Part shown: positions 1 to 10,465 of the stretch, one piece after another
How the letters are laid out: the number at the start of each line of letters is the position of its first letter
Position numbering within the stretch: the stretch's first letter is position 1
From: Pleurotus ostreatus/Saccharomyces cerevisiae fusant
Taxonomy: Eukaryota; Opisthokonta
Direction: 5' to 3'
Length of the DNA stretch: 12,964 nt
NCBI GenBank assembly: GCA_024196135.1
Contig: JAMQCK010001023.1
Location: 1-12,964 of the forward strand
Notes under the pieces: model-generated
The model's database searches: none
The model's input: the letters and a program-made list of their open reading frames with translations, nothing else
What the model was told of the DNA's origin: nothing
Translations under genes and position numbers: made by a program

Positions 1-303
1 GACCAGCTCCCAGGCGGCATCGACGTCGCATACTCAGCCATCCCGCGGATTCCGATGCTCCCGCCGGACCAACGGTTTGAGGTAAACGAGGCGTTCGCGC
101 TGAGTTTGCAGGTCGTTTGGGAGGTGCTGATTGGGATTTTGGGGTTGGGGCTGCTGTCGGCGCTGTTGATGAAGGGGATCCCGCTGCATAGCGTTGTGGA
201 CCAGAAGTGGACGATGCAGGAGAATGCGGCGTCTGCGGTCGCGGATAAGGAGAAGGATATCGAGATGGAGGCGGTGGTTGAGGACAAGCCGGTGCATGCT
301 TGA
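1..303 (+). CDS. MFS drug/metabolite efflux transporter, C-terminal fragment
   Basis: This is the last 100 codons of a gene that enters from the left edge; the frame is open from base 1 and stops with TGA at 301-303. The fragment opens with LPGGIDVAYSAIPRIPMLPP, then a loop and one hydrophobic segment (about residues 38-57 of the fragment, VVWEVLIGILGLGLLSALLM). It ends in a charged cytosolic tail rich in Glu, Asp and Lys. The end of the membrane segment followed by KGIPLHSVVDQKW is typical of fungal 14-helix DHA2-type MFS transporters (the group containing toxin and drug efflux pumps), which act at the plasma membrane by proton antiport. That assignment is from recall of the family; the substrate cannot be read from this end. 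No intron is seen in this part. The N-terminal helices and antiporter motifs lie outside the window. Confidence 0.82.
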   Translation, partial: DQLPGGIDVAYSAIPRIPMLPPDQRFEVNEAFALSLQVVWEVLIGILGLGLLSALLMKGIPLHSVVDQKWTMQENAASAVADKEKDIEMEAVVEDKPVHA

Positions 304-430
304 CTCAGACGATGATTAACGACTTTGAAGCGCGATTTATATAGATTCTACCGTATCCCGCTGTGTATATTATTTTAGTGGCGAGGTGATGTCCATTGTG
401 CTCATCACAGTTGCTTGAGGACTCTCGCGG

Positions 431-476
431 CGAGTAGACCAGTCAACCAGGGTATCTTGTGGATTGGGTCTACTCG
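431..476. repeat. Inverted repeat, 10-bp arms
   Basis: The left arm CGAGTAGACC (431-440) and right arm GGTCTACTCG (467-476) are perfect reverse complements separated by 26 bases. As DNA or RNA they could form a hairpin about 130 bp after the transporter stop codon. No flanking target-site duplication was noticed, so it is not called a mobile element. Confidence 0.6.
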
Positions 477-1480
477 TGGGAACCTTCGGCGGTCATCGCC
501 GTACACGTGTTACGACTGCCAATTCCGGCAGTGCTTGTTCTTTGCTTCCGCCATGATCGCTGCCAAGCGAAGGGCAAGCACCATCGTGTGCTCACTCCTG
601 TGGGCCATCCTTCGCCAGAGCAAAATCGCCGAACTGCTCTGAACTCAAGGAACCCGCGCTGGCATGCAGAAACAAGGGCCATCGTTCGTGACTACATACT
701 TACTCGGGGCCAGCCTACCAAACAGCCGCTGGGTCTACTTCACACGTCCATTTGGATCATCACCCTCGTACTCTGACTGCCCTGGAAAAGATGAGCTTCA
801 ATCTGACTGATGATGGATGGGCCATGAGGGGTGTGAAGGTAGTAGGTGAAACGGATGCAGACACTGGTGGTCGCACCCATGAATACGAGAAGGTATCGCA
901 AGTGCACCCTTAATCCACGCAAGACGCCCATCTGTTGACAGTCATCCCTTCTCTATACCTCTACTCAGCCTCTAGCTTCTTCATCACATCCTTGGCGTCG
1001 CGACCAACTAAAGTGAGTCCCATCGATGACGAGAGTCCGCGCCTCACTTACACGATGATGGCAGGGAAGCGCGCTGTGAATAGCAGCAGTCTATTGTTCT
1101 CGTTCCTGGGCGCTACTTGCATCTGGCATCAGTCCAATCCAATCACTATCAACAGTCTGTGGAAATGAAGATGAAGTTCAACAAGCAACAAGCCAGCTCG
1201 TCCGACCGTGTCTCAATACAGACCTGCTGTTCGCCGCTGCTGAGGGCCCGCCTTGCTCGTATCTGTCTGAAGGGCAGAGCGCACGCCATTGCTTCCGTTC
1301 CTATGCAAGCTCACAGGCGTATCTCCTGTGCGAACTCTAGGGTCAGCGCCCACGTTTGCGTCCGCCCTTGTCGCAGACCAGGGGATGCCTAACAACATCG
1401 ACAGCCCTTTGCATCAGCCAAATCACTAACAGGATACAGCACAATGGTACTCGGTATCATGGAACGCCGGCACAAGTAGG

Positions 1481-1487
1481 TATATAG
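1481..1487 (+). promoter_or_regulatory. TATA box of the P450 gene
   Basis: TATATAG lies 77 bases before the P450 start codon, followed by a C-rich, A-containing stretch. Transcription starting 30-40 bases downstream would give a 5' UTR of roughly 40-50 bases, which is normal for fungi. The start codon context CCCAACATGGCC has A at -3, which also supports this start. Confidence 0.55.
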
Positions 1488-1563
1488 CCCTTCGCGCACG
1501 CAAATCCTCAAACTCAGCGTCGCCACCACACTTCATCGCGCGACCGCTTCATCTCAGCCCAAC

Positions 1564-3500
1564 ATGGCCCCCTCCCCTATTGTCCTCGCCGCCGCTTGCG
1601 TCGCCCTCCCCGTCTTCTGGGTCCTCCACACCCGGTCCTCTCTGCCGGCGCTCCCCTACCGCCTCCCCTGGATCGGCAACCTCCTCCAGCTCATCCCCTG
1701 GCGCAACAACGTCGTCGGCTGGCTCGAGTACATCCAGGAGCAGTACGGCGAGATCTGCGAGCTCTACCTCCCCTTGTGGGGCAGGATCCTCGTCATCGGG
1801 CACCCGGCGTGGCTGCAGCACGTGAAGCAGGGCGACACGGATCGGTACAGCCGTGGGCCTATCGCGATTGGCGTGTTCAAGGAGTTTCCTGGCCCGAAGA
1901 CGCCGGTGGCGAGTGAGGGGGCGGAGTGGAGGAAGGCGAGGAAGGTCATGGCGTGAGTTTGGATTTGGGACTTGGGAGGAGTAGCGTTTCTCAACAATCC
2001 TCAGGCCTATCTTCTCGGTGAAGTCGTTCACCAACCATATCAGCCACTCGATGCGCGACGTGGGTGACTTTTCTGCTCGAGATGGCGTATACTCAAGAGT
2101 ACCTTGTAGATCTCGTCAGTGACGCGTCAGCTACTGGACAACGTTGCTAAGCAAGACGGCCTTGTCGACTGGAATGGTACGTATGACCTCGGAATTTGAC
2201 TATGATTGCACTCACCTCTGTGCAGACCTCTGTGGCAAGATCGCACTCGAGATCTTCTGCATGTCCTGCCTGAGCATCAAGACGAAGAAGTTGCGCACCG
2301 ACCCTCAGTGCTTGAAGGAGGATGACTACCTCCGCGATTGCTTGATTGCGGTCAGCCAGACGTCGGTGAAGTAAGCAGTCTACGCACCGATATTCGTGCC
2401 TCCATTTTACTGATCTTCCTGATCTCAGGCGTCTCTTTAACCCCTTCTACAAGTGGACGGAGCTAGTATGGATTTTTCTTGCACCCTAGCCGTCGCCACT
2501 AACCACCTCCCCAGCTCACCGGCGAAGGCCGCAAATTCGAGACCTCCCGCGCCCACATCCGCGCACTCGTCGACGACGTCGTCGCCAAGCGGCGCTCCTC
2601 AGAGAACACCGACGGCGTCACGCACGGCGACTACCTCTCGCAGATCATCAACGACCCCGAGTACGACAACGCCGAACTCTTGCGCAACACACTCGTCGTG
2701 TTGTTGTTCGCCAGCGGCGACAACACGCGCAACAGTCTCACCTGGTCGATGCACGCGCTGCTGCAGCACCCAGAGTGGATGGAAAAGATGCGGGAGGAGG
2801 CGGTGCGGAATGGGCAGCTGTCGGCGGATTTGATGATTGAGTATGCGCATTTGAATGTGGGTTGACTGTCGGTGTTGGTCAAGGGGACGGGGAGGCTGAC
2901 GCACGAGATTGCAGCGCTTCCCGATTGCGATGGCGGTGTTCTACGAGACCGTGCGCCTGTGGCCTGGCCTGCCCAAGAATGCGCGCCTCGCGGTCAACGA
3001 CGACGTCCTGCCTGCAATCCCGGAGCACGACCTGCCTGCTGTCAAGGTCAACAAGGGCGATTATGTCCTCTGGTCTGACTTTGTTATGATGCGCAACCCG
3101 AAGGTGAGTTGTGTCCGCTGAATGGTCGTAATCCTGGGTCTAATCTCCTTTTCTTAGGTCTGGGGCCCCAACGCCGATGTATTCGACCCTACGCGTCACC
3201 TCAAGGATGGCGTCTTCTACAAGCCTGGCCAACCTGACTTCAATGGGTTCGGATCGGGTCCACGCCTTTGGTGAGTTGCTTCGGTGTGCCGTTTGGATGC
3301 CATCTGCTAACCGCCTCTTCAGCCCTGCTGCGCAACTCGCAGCCTACGAATTCGTCGCCACCTGGGCGAGTCTCCTTCCCCACTTCAATTTTGAGGCCGC
3401 GTACAAGGAGGAGCCGAAGAGGGACGAGGCCTTCACGATGTCGGTCGCTGGTCAGCTTCCGGTCAAGATTAGCGCGAGGGATGCTGCCGTCTTCAACTAA
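1564..3500 (+). CDS. Cytochrome P450 monooxygenase (nine exons, complete)
   Basis: This is a haem-thiolate monooxygenase that would be anchored in the endoplasmic reticulum and take electrons from NADPH-P450 reductase; the substrate is unknown. Exons: 1564-1952, 2005-2063, 2120-2176, 2226-2370, 2429-2465, 2515-2856, 2915-3103, 3158-3270 and 3323-3500. They give 1509 bases, or 502 residues, a usual P450 length. Residues 2-22 form a hydrophobic N-terminal anchor, followed by the proline-rich hinge LPYRLPWIGN. The I-helix reads FASGDNTRNS (294-303), the K-helix ExxR is E354-R357 in YETVRLWP, the PERF-like site is DPTRHL (416-421), and the haem loop is FGSGPRLCPA with ligand Cys444. Intron 8 splits the Cys codon (TG/C), so the unspliced frame shows Trp then a stop. 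The exon 2 end is less certain: a donor at 2060 with acceptor at 2130 also keeps frame and would remove five residues. The I-helix and haem loop depart slightly from the textbook consensus (Asn before Thr300; Ala446 in place of Gly). The family number is not assigned. Confidence 0.94.
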
Positions 3501-3800
3501 GTCGTGTACTTGTTCTGGTCGCAAAGTCAATCGTAGATGCTGCAGAGCTTCTTACACTTCGTAAATATGTATGTAGACTTGTATTTGCCATGTAGATTGT
3601 GCCAATGAATGCAGCGATCGAAGACTTTGTGGGTCCATCACCGGCATTCTCCGAATAAGCGCCCGCGTGATCGCGTCTTCGACGGCGCGTGAGGGTCGCG
3701 GCCTTGGCTCCTGCGTTCACTCCGTTCTGCACTCAAACTACCTCACACCCAGCGAATCTGCAACGGAGACTATCGACTTCAACCGTCTGAGCTTTTTATC
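3501..3800. other. P450 3' region and synthetase promoter
   Basis: These 300 bases separate two genes in the same direction. The first part, with TATGTATGTAG near 3567, is the likely 3' UTR of the P450. No clear TATA box was found. The last 108 bases (3693-3800) stay open in the frame of the downstream synthetase and encode an arginine- and leucine-rich peptide without any ATG. Confidence 0.5.
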
Positions 3801-5812
3801 ATGACACCGGCCCTCCTGCGCTTCGCGCCTTCCCCCACCGGGGCCCTCCATCTAGGCGGCCTGCGCATGGCGGCGTACAACTACTTATACGCGAAGAAAA
3901 CTGGCGGGAAGTGGATTATGCGCGTTGAGGATACGGATGCGGTGAGTCTCAGTCGAAGGGGACTTTCATGGGGGTCTTGATGAGGATGCAGACGAGATTC
4001 GTGCCAGGCTCAGTGGAGGGCATCATTCGATCGCTGGAGTGGGCGGGACTAGAATACGACTATGGTGCGTGGAATGCTGCTTTGAGCTTGGGGAAGCATG
4101 TCTGATCCCACTACCAGGTCCTGGGAAGGATGGTCCTCACAAGCCGTACTTCCAGGTGAGTCCCACTTCCCAGACCCCATGATCGGACATTCACCGTATT
4201 CATAGTCAGAGCGTCTTGACCTATATAAACATCATGCGGACAAGCTCTTGGAGGTACGTACACCATATCCTTCTCGCATATCCTGCCTGACCATCCCCCA
4301 CCCCCAGTCCGGCCATGCCTACCGCTGCTTCTGCACCCCGGACGAGCTCAACGACACCCGCGAACGCCTCGCACGCCAAGGCTCCAACACCACCTACGAC
4401 CGCCGCTGCATGCACCTCACCGACGAAGAAGTCCACCGCCGCATCCGCGCCGGCCACAAGCACACCATCCGCATCAACGACACCAACCTCCCTCCGCGCC
4501 CCGCGAACCCGCCCGCGGACCTCGTCTTCCCCAACCTCCGCGACGCGCACGCGTCCCTCGCCACGGACCCCATCTTGCTGAAATCGGACCTGCGCCCGAC
4601 GTACCATCTGGCGTCGGTGGTGGACGACCATGCGATGGGGATCACGCATGTGCTGAGGGGGGAGGAGTGGCTGACGAGCGCGCCGCTGCATAGGGATTTG
4701 TATGCTGCGTTTGGGTGGGGGGCGCCGGCGTTTGCGCATATTCCGATTTTGTTGAATCGGGATGGGACGAAGATGAGCAAGCGACATGGGCATGCGATTG
4801 TAGACGACTACATTGTGAGTGGAACTCGGGTATAGGGGAAGGGGCGAGGGCTGATCAACCACGCAGAAACGCGGCTGGGAGCCTCAAGCCGTACTCAACT
4901 GGCTGGTACTTGCGGGTTGGGGCGTAACACGAGACGCTACAGGGCAAACCACCCAGGAGGCACCCGACAGCACGCGCCTTATGACTGTGGAAGAGATGAT
5001 AGCAGAAGTACACTCCATTGTCGTACTTGAGACGTCCTCAACTAACGATCTCTTTCAGTTCGACATCACCAAACTCGCACACCGCAGCGTCATCCTCGAC
5101 CCCGCAAAATTGGAGTACCTGAACAAGTATCATCTTGCCAAAGCCGTCACAGCAGAGAGCAGCCTCAACGCCCTAGCGCGCAAGGTCGCGCCGAAGGTTC
5201 GCGAGCGTTATGGGGAGACGTGAGTTTCCGAATGAGTGGTGCTTGAAGCAATGCAGTACTAACAGGCATTTCTGTAGCCCTTACACATCGCTTGAGAACA
5301 TTAAACGCGTCATCAAGGTCCTCGACGTTCGCCTCACCAACCTCTTCAACCTACCGTCAGAGGCGGCGTACTTCTTCGCCGAGCCTGACCTCACGACTGA
5401 GGAAGCGAAGAGCATGGTGAAGACGGTGCCGCCAGCGATGCAAGGTACGTTTGCTGCACAAGTTCCCTATATCGCGCGATGTACTGAAGGGCTACATAGC
5501 CAAAATCTTCGACGCACTGGACGAGAAGCTGCGCGTCGAGACTGAGACGTACGACGGCGTGGATATTCTTGGGCTCGTCAACCCCATTGCGAAGGAGATT
5601 GGCGCGAAGAGGGGAGATGTGCTGAGGCTTATGCGCTATGCGGTGACAGGAGCGAAGGTGCGTATACCATTGTGTACGCTCTCATGACATCGTTGCTCAC
5701 GGTTTCACAGGGAGGACCAGCACTCGCAGATACCGTCAAGCTTCTCGGACCCAAGCTCACATTGAGAAGAATTGAGGCAGCGCGGGGCAACGTGGATGGC
5801 ACGGAGATGTAA
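3801..5812 (+). CDS. MSE1: Mitochondrial glutamyl-tRNA synthetase (ten exons, complete)
   Basis: This class I synthetase joins glutamate to tRNA-Glu. Fungal mitochondrial enzymes of this bacterial-like type also charge tRNA-Gln with glutamate for later amidation (known for the family). Exons: 3801-3941, 3992-4064, 4118-4155, 4206-4253, 4308-4814, 4867-5007, 5059-5219, 5278-5444, 5500-5657 and 5711-5812. They give 512 codons including the stop, or 511 residues. The Rossmann fold begins at once with [16 protein letters not shown] (residues 7-22; HLGG is the HIGH signature at 17-20), followed by [10 protein letters not shown]. The second signature is KMSKR at 255-259. From about residue 300 on lies the helical anticodon-binding half, ending with [16 protein letters not shown]. 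All introns are 50-58 bp; the seventh has a perfect branch site TACTAAC at 5257-5263. The ATG at 3801 leaves only six residues before the conserved core, so no mitochondrial presequence is encoded from this start. The frame is open upstream to 3693 but has no ATG. Confidence 0.96.
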
Positions 5813-5846
5813 TGCGGCAAGTACAGACGGACAATAATGCGTGCAT
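5813..5846. other. 34-bp gap between convergent stop codons
   Basis: The synthetase (plus) stops at 5812 and Trs33 (minus) stops at 5847. Both transcripts need a 3' UTR and a poly(A) site, so each mature mRNA must run into the coding exons or introns of the other gene on the opposite strand. Confidence 0.85.
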
Positions 5847-6792
5847 TCAGCTACCCTTAGGGAGCTTAATCTGGAATGTACCTGCGAAGGGGTGTCAATG
5901 TAGTATGGCAAACACAAACACTAGCTCACATTGCGGGAGGGAAGTGATTTCGGGCGTGACGGTTGCATTGTAGCCCATTCGTGATAGCGCTCCTCGGATG
6001 ATGCCTGCGGGCATGGCGGTGTACTGATGAGGGTTTAGTGACTGGACTGGGGATAGTGAGGGACTACGCACGATCTTTGCTCGTCTCAACGCGTCCGCAC
6101 GGCCCTCGTATGAGGATATTCGGATGATGGGTTTGAATTGATTATCTTGCAGGACGTATACGCCCTTGCGTGTCGTGTCAGAATGAAGCCTGGGTGAAGT
6201 GTAAAGACAACGCACTCTATGATTCGTACGCAAGTTGTCGACCTGCTTATCCCAGAATGCAGCCCAGATATCCTTGCAGATGAACTTGATCGCGTCCAGG
6301 GTCTCCGTGAACAGTGGTCGGTCGCGACATAACCTGCATCATAGCCCCCTCAGTACAGCACGATGCTTCCCGGACGATCATGACACACCTCTCCGTAAAG
6401 TTCGCCCCCACATGCATCCCAATCGCCTCCAGCCGCGCGCGAAGCGCCTCTTCCTCGTCATCCAATGGAGGCTGCGCCTTCCCACTCGCACTCTTCAAGC
6501 TCGTCACCGAGTCCCTCGGATTCGGCTCCTTATTCTTCAGCGATTGCGGCGGTGGGGGCGGTGGAGGAAGCAGCCCGGCCTCGATCATCTCCGCTTCGAG
6601 CTTCTTCGTGCGCGCCAGCGCGACTGCAGCAGACGCGCGCAGCGTATTCACCGCCTCGAAGACGAAGTAGTCCATCGCGGGGCCGTCGACATAGCGGGCT
6701 GGTGGGTCGGCTAGTGCTGCGAGATTTGAGGGGACAAGAGAGCTCCCTGAAGAGCTCTGAGGGATCTGGAAGGAGCTTCGAGTGGTCTGCAT
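5847..6792 (-). CDS. TRS33: TRAPP complex subunit Trs33/TRAPPC6 (five exons, complete)
   Basis: This is a Bet3-fold subunit of the TRAPP tethering complex, which activates Rab GTPases Ypt1/Rab1 and Ypt31/Rab11 for ER-Golgi and Golgi traffic (family knowledge). Exons in coding order: 6792-6389, 6333-6216, 6164-6072, 6023-5930 and 5881-5847; introns are 48-55 bp. The spliced product has 247 residues. Diagnostic stretches are the N-terminal helix VDGPAMDYFVFEAVNTLRAS, then IGMHVGANFTERLCRDRP (124-141), LDAIKFICKDIWAAFWDKQV, NLRTNHRGVYVLQDNQFKPI, and the C-terminal half MPAGIIRGALSRMGYNATVT followed by SLPQCTFQIKLPKGS. Compared with the shorter yeast and human proteins there is a serine-rich N-terminal extension of about 30 residues. 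A low-complexity insert at about residues 74-112 includes seven prolines in a row (76-82) and an acidic DDEEE patch. The third exon uses an AAG acceptor, less common than CAG or TAG. The start at 6792 is the only ATG upstream of the conserved helix in this frame. Confidence 0.95.
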
Positions 6793-7061
6793 GGTGGTTT
6801 GGGCGGAGGTGCGATCCGGAGAACGCGGACCGTAGAGCGCGCCTTGCGTGACTTTGGCGTGACGTCCAACGTGACTCCAAGTTGAACTTGCTCCTGGCGC
6901 TGTTGAAAGTCTTCACCTCACTCTATGAGGCCGAAAAAAGCTCTCTGAGGCTGATATCTGTACCTGTATCGATTCAGGAGCCTTACTCTATCATGCTCAT
7001 CATGTAAGCATGCGCACACATTGCGCGCAAGTGTAATCATCTTGTCCTTCCCGTGCTTCAA
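6793..7061. other. Divergent spacer between Trs33 and tRNA-Ser
   Basis: This spacer must hold the Trs33 promoter, read leftward. No TATA box is evident in that direction. A 10-bp palindrome TTGCGCGCAA sits at 7021-7030, about 30 bases upstream of the tRNA. No gene was recognised. Confidence 0.5.
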
Positions 7062-7143
7062 GGCACTATGGCGGAGTGGTTAACGCGAGAGATTAGAAAT
7101 CTCTTCCTCTCTGAGGGCGCAGGTTCGAATCCTGCTGGTGTCG
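7062..7143 (+). tRNA. tRNA-Ser, anticodon AGA, no intron
   Basis: The 82-base cloverleaf is complete. Acceptor strands GGCACTA (7062-7068) and TGGTGTC (7136-7142) pair fully with two G-U wobbles, and the discriminator is G7143, as expected for serine. The anticodon stem AGAGA/TCTCT encloses the loop TTAGAAA, with anticodon AGA at 7095-7097 (reads UCU, and UCC and UCA after A-to-I editing). A long variable arm (around CCTCTCTGAGG) is typical of tRNA-Ser. The T arm is GCAGG-TTCGAAT-CCTGC. The internal Pol III boxes are A box TGGCGGAGTGG (7069-7079) and B box GGTTCGAATCC (7122-7132). CCA is not encoded, as in other nuclear tRNA genes. Confidence 0.97.
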
Positions 7144-7183
7144 TCTTATTGCCGCGAAGGGGAGCGAAGATTGGGGAGGAAAA

Positions 7184-7225
7184 ATTGGAAGATACACCTA
7201 AAAATTCGAATTTCCAATCATTTTT
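7184..7225 (+). terminator. Probable Pol III terminator: hairpin plus T5
   Basis: The first run of four or more T after the tRNA is TTTTT at 7221-7225, 78 bases past the mature 3' end. Just before it, ATTGGAA (7184-7190) and TTCCAAT (7212-7218) form a 7-bp inverted repeat, and the loop includes the perfect palindrome AAATTCGAATTT (7202-7213), whose last two bases overlap the right arm. The position fits a late terminator, but the usual distance is under about 20 bases. Confidence 0.4.
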
Positions 7226-7588
7226 GTGCGGCACGTTATCTACCCTTGGCGGGGCGTATATCGTCTTTTGAACCTTGTAGAATGATAGCGACTACCACTA
7301 TGTGTACTCATGAATAGTTGCAGAAGGATCTGGCCAGAACCGAAGGCGGCAGGAGGGCAGGAGTGCACAGATACAACGATCGCCAGACCACGTGCCACGT
7401 TGACTTCTGAATCTGGCAGTGGTATTTGCTCGTTTGCATCGAGTATATCCTCCAAACGCATCGCGAGCTATCACCAGGAGACAAAGCTTTCAAACAACGT
7501 TGCGATTGATAGACGTAGATAGTACAAACAATGATCCAACTTGCAGCAAGACTCCGAACCATGGGCAAGGTATCCCGCCGTCCAACGC
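7226..7588. other. Spacer and 3' UTR of nitronate monooxygenase
   Basis: This region lies between the tRNA trailer and the stop codon of the minus-strand monooxygenase. Open frames here (for example 7308-7592 minus and 7419-7730 plus) lack family motifs or overlap the last exon of that gene. It is best read as 3' UTR plus spacer. Confidence 0.5.
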
Positions 7589-9526
<1,938 letters not shown>

Positions 9527-10465
9527 GCTGAGTGCGGTATAAAGTGAGGGGGAACTGGAGCACAATCGACTTTGAGTCTTCGCTGAGAGCTTATGGGGGT
9601 GAAAGGGAAGCCCGAGGGATCCGAGACCGTGCTCTTATAGCACGATGGAAGCGCGGATGAGGAGAGAACGAAGGAGAACGTTGGCTGTGAAGGTGACCGG
9701 CTGAGCGCCAGTAGATCCCGGTGCGGGGAAGCGCTGGCAGGTTGCGCGTGATTCCCGGTCCGTCGGGCAAGTCCCGTGGATCTCACATGACCGAAGTTCA
9801 ACTCCGTTGATTGAAGCTCTGGGGATTTGTGCGCTATTCCAGTGCTCTGCAGAGAGCAGCGACAGGCCTCAAGGCCAAATAGCTGCATTTTGGCTATGTC
9901 ACGAGTGGGTATTTGTGGACGCCTCTGACTCATCTATACCGGGCTGTGCCTTAAAGCCCATGGACAACAAGTATATACAACGTCGGTAGCTTACGCATCT
10001 CTTTACCTACCTTTCTATTCAGTCCGTTGCGTTGTCGCCTTCCGGTCCGTGTCTGTGTCTGTGTCGACTGTGCCTCCGTTGCCAGTCTCTGTGCCCCCTT
10101 CCACTTTTGAAAGGCTACGCATCGGACTGTGGTAAATATTTGTGAACGGACGAACAACTCTACTTTTTCTTCAATCTGAGGTCTGCCCTTGCGGCGCGAA
10201 GCCTGACTTATGTCATCGGAAACAACGCTTGGTACCTACAGTACAATGCTGCGCATCTACACTGGTCCTTGGCCATGGCACTGGGAACCGAGCGTCAGGC
10301 GCGCTGGGTTGTGAATGTCCCAAAATCCTAGTTATTTGCATTGCTTGAATACTGTGTCCTCTTATGATATCTTCTTCACAACATGCGTACCAGAGTACTA
10401 GACGTACAAGACAGCCAAAATAGTCAACAATACCCTTCCGCGAACACCCCTGCCTGCTGCGCCCG
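9527..10465. other. Intergenic region of 0.94 kb between NMO and F-box gene
   Basis: The left part is the promoter of the monooxygenase, the right part the 3' UTR of the F-box gene (both transcribed leftward). Open frames here are short or lack an ATG and have no recognisable motif. A TATA-like site at 9972-9977 is followed on the plus strand by a pyrimidine-rich tract and a short GTGTCT direct repeat near 10048-10064, without a convincing coding sequence. Confidence 0.5.
9633..9639 (-). promoter_or_regulatory. Possible TATA box of nitronate monooxygenase
   Basis: On the minus strand TATAAGA occurs 107-113 bases before the ATG at 9526, inside a small palindrome GTGCT-CTTAT-AGCAC (9629-9643). 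Transcription about 30 bases on would give a 5' UTR of roughly 75-80 bases. A second site, TTTATACC at about 9534-9541, is too close to the ATG to serve this start. Confidence 0.35.

Larger units (their letters stand above)
304..1563. other. Intergenic region of 1.26 kb between MFS gene and P450
   Basis: No convincing gene is seen. Open frames here are short and mostly lack an ATG start, and none shows a family motif or can be joined to others through good splice sites. The left end should hold the 3' UTR of the transporter (AT-rich bases around 336-377). A perfect 10-bp inverted repeat lies at 431-440 and 467-476. Close to the P450 gene are CCAAT motifs near 1132-1142 and a TATA box at 1481-1487, so the right third is most likely the P450 promoter. 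Confidence 0.6.

Noticed and set aside
304..1563. Possible small or spliced gene between MFS and P450
   Set aside because: No open frame of useful length starts with ATG in good context, and no chain of splice sites yields a recognisable protein.
1549..2034. Long minus-strand open frame (161 codons) opposite the P450 start
   Set aside because: It is the antisense shadow of exon 1 and intron 1 of the P450; its Arg/Leu/Pro/Glu-rich composition reflects complementary codons.
3158..3276. P450 appearing to lose its haem cysteine (frame reads FGSGPRLW then stop)
   Set aside because: A standard intron GTGAGT...CAG (3271-3322) rebuilds the Cys codon as TG+C and continues in frame to a normal C-terminus, so the gene is intact.
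6235..6916. Several overlapping plus- and minus-strand open frames opposite Trs33 exon 1
   Set aside because: They are GC-rich shadow frames of the Trs33 first exon, with biased composition and no family motifs.
10210..10314. 34-codon ORF downstream of the orphan TATA box
   Set aside because: It is too short, with no motif and no supporting splice sites; kept only as part of a finding.
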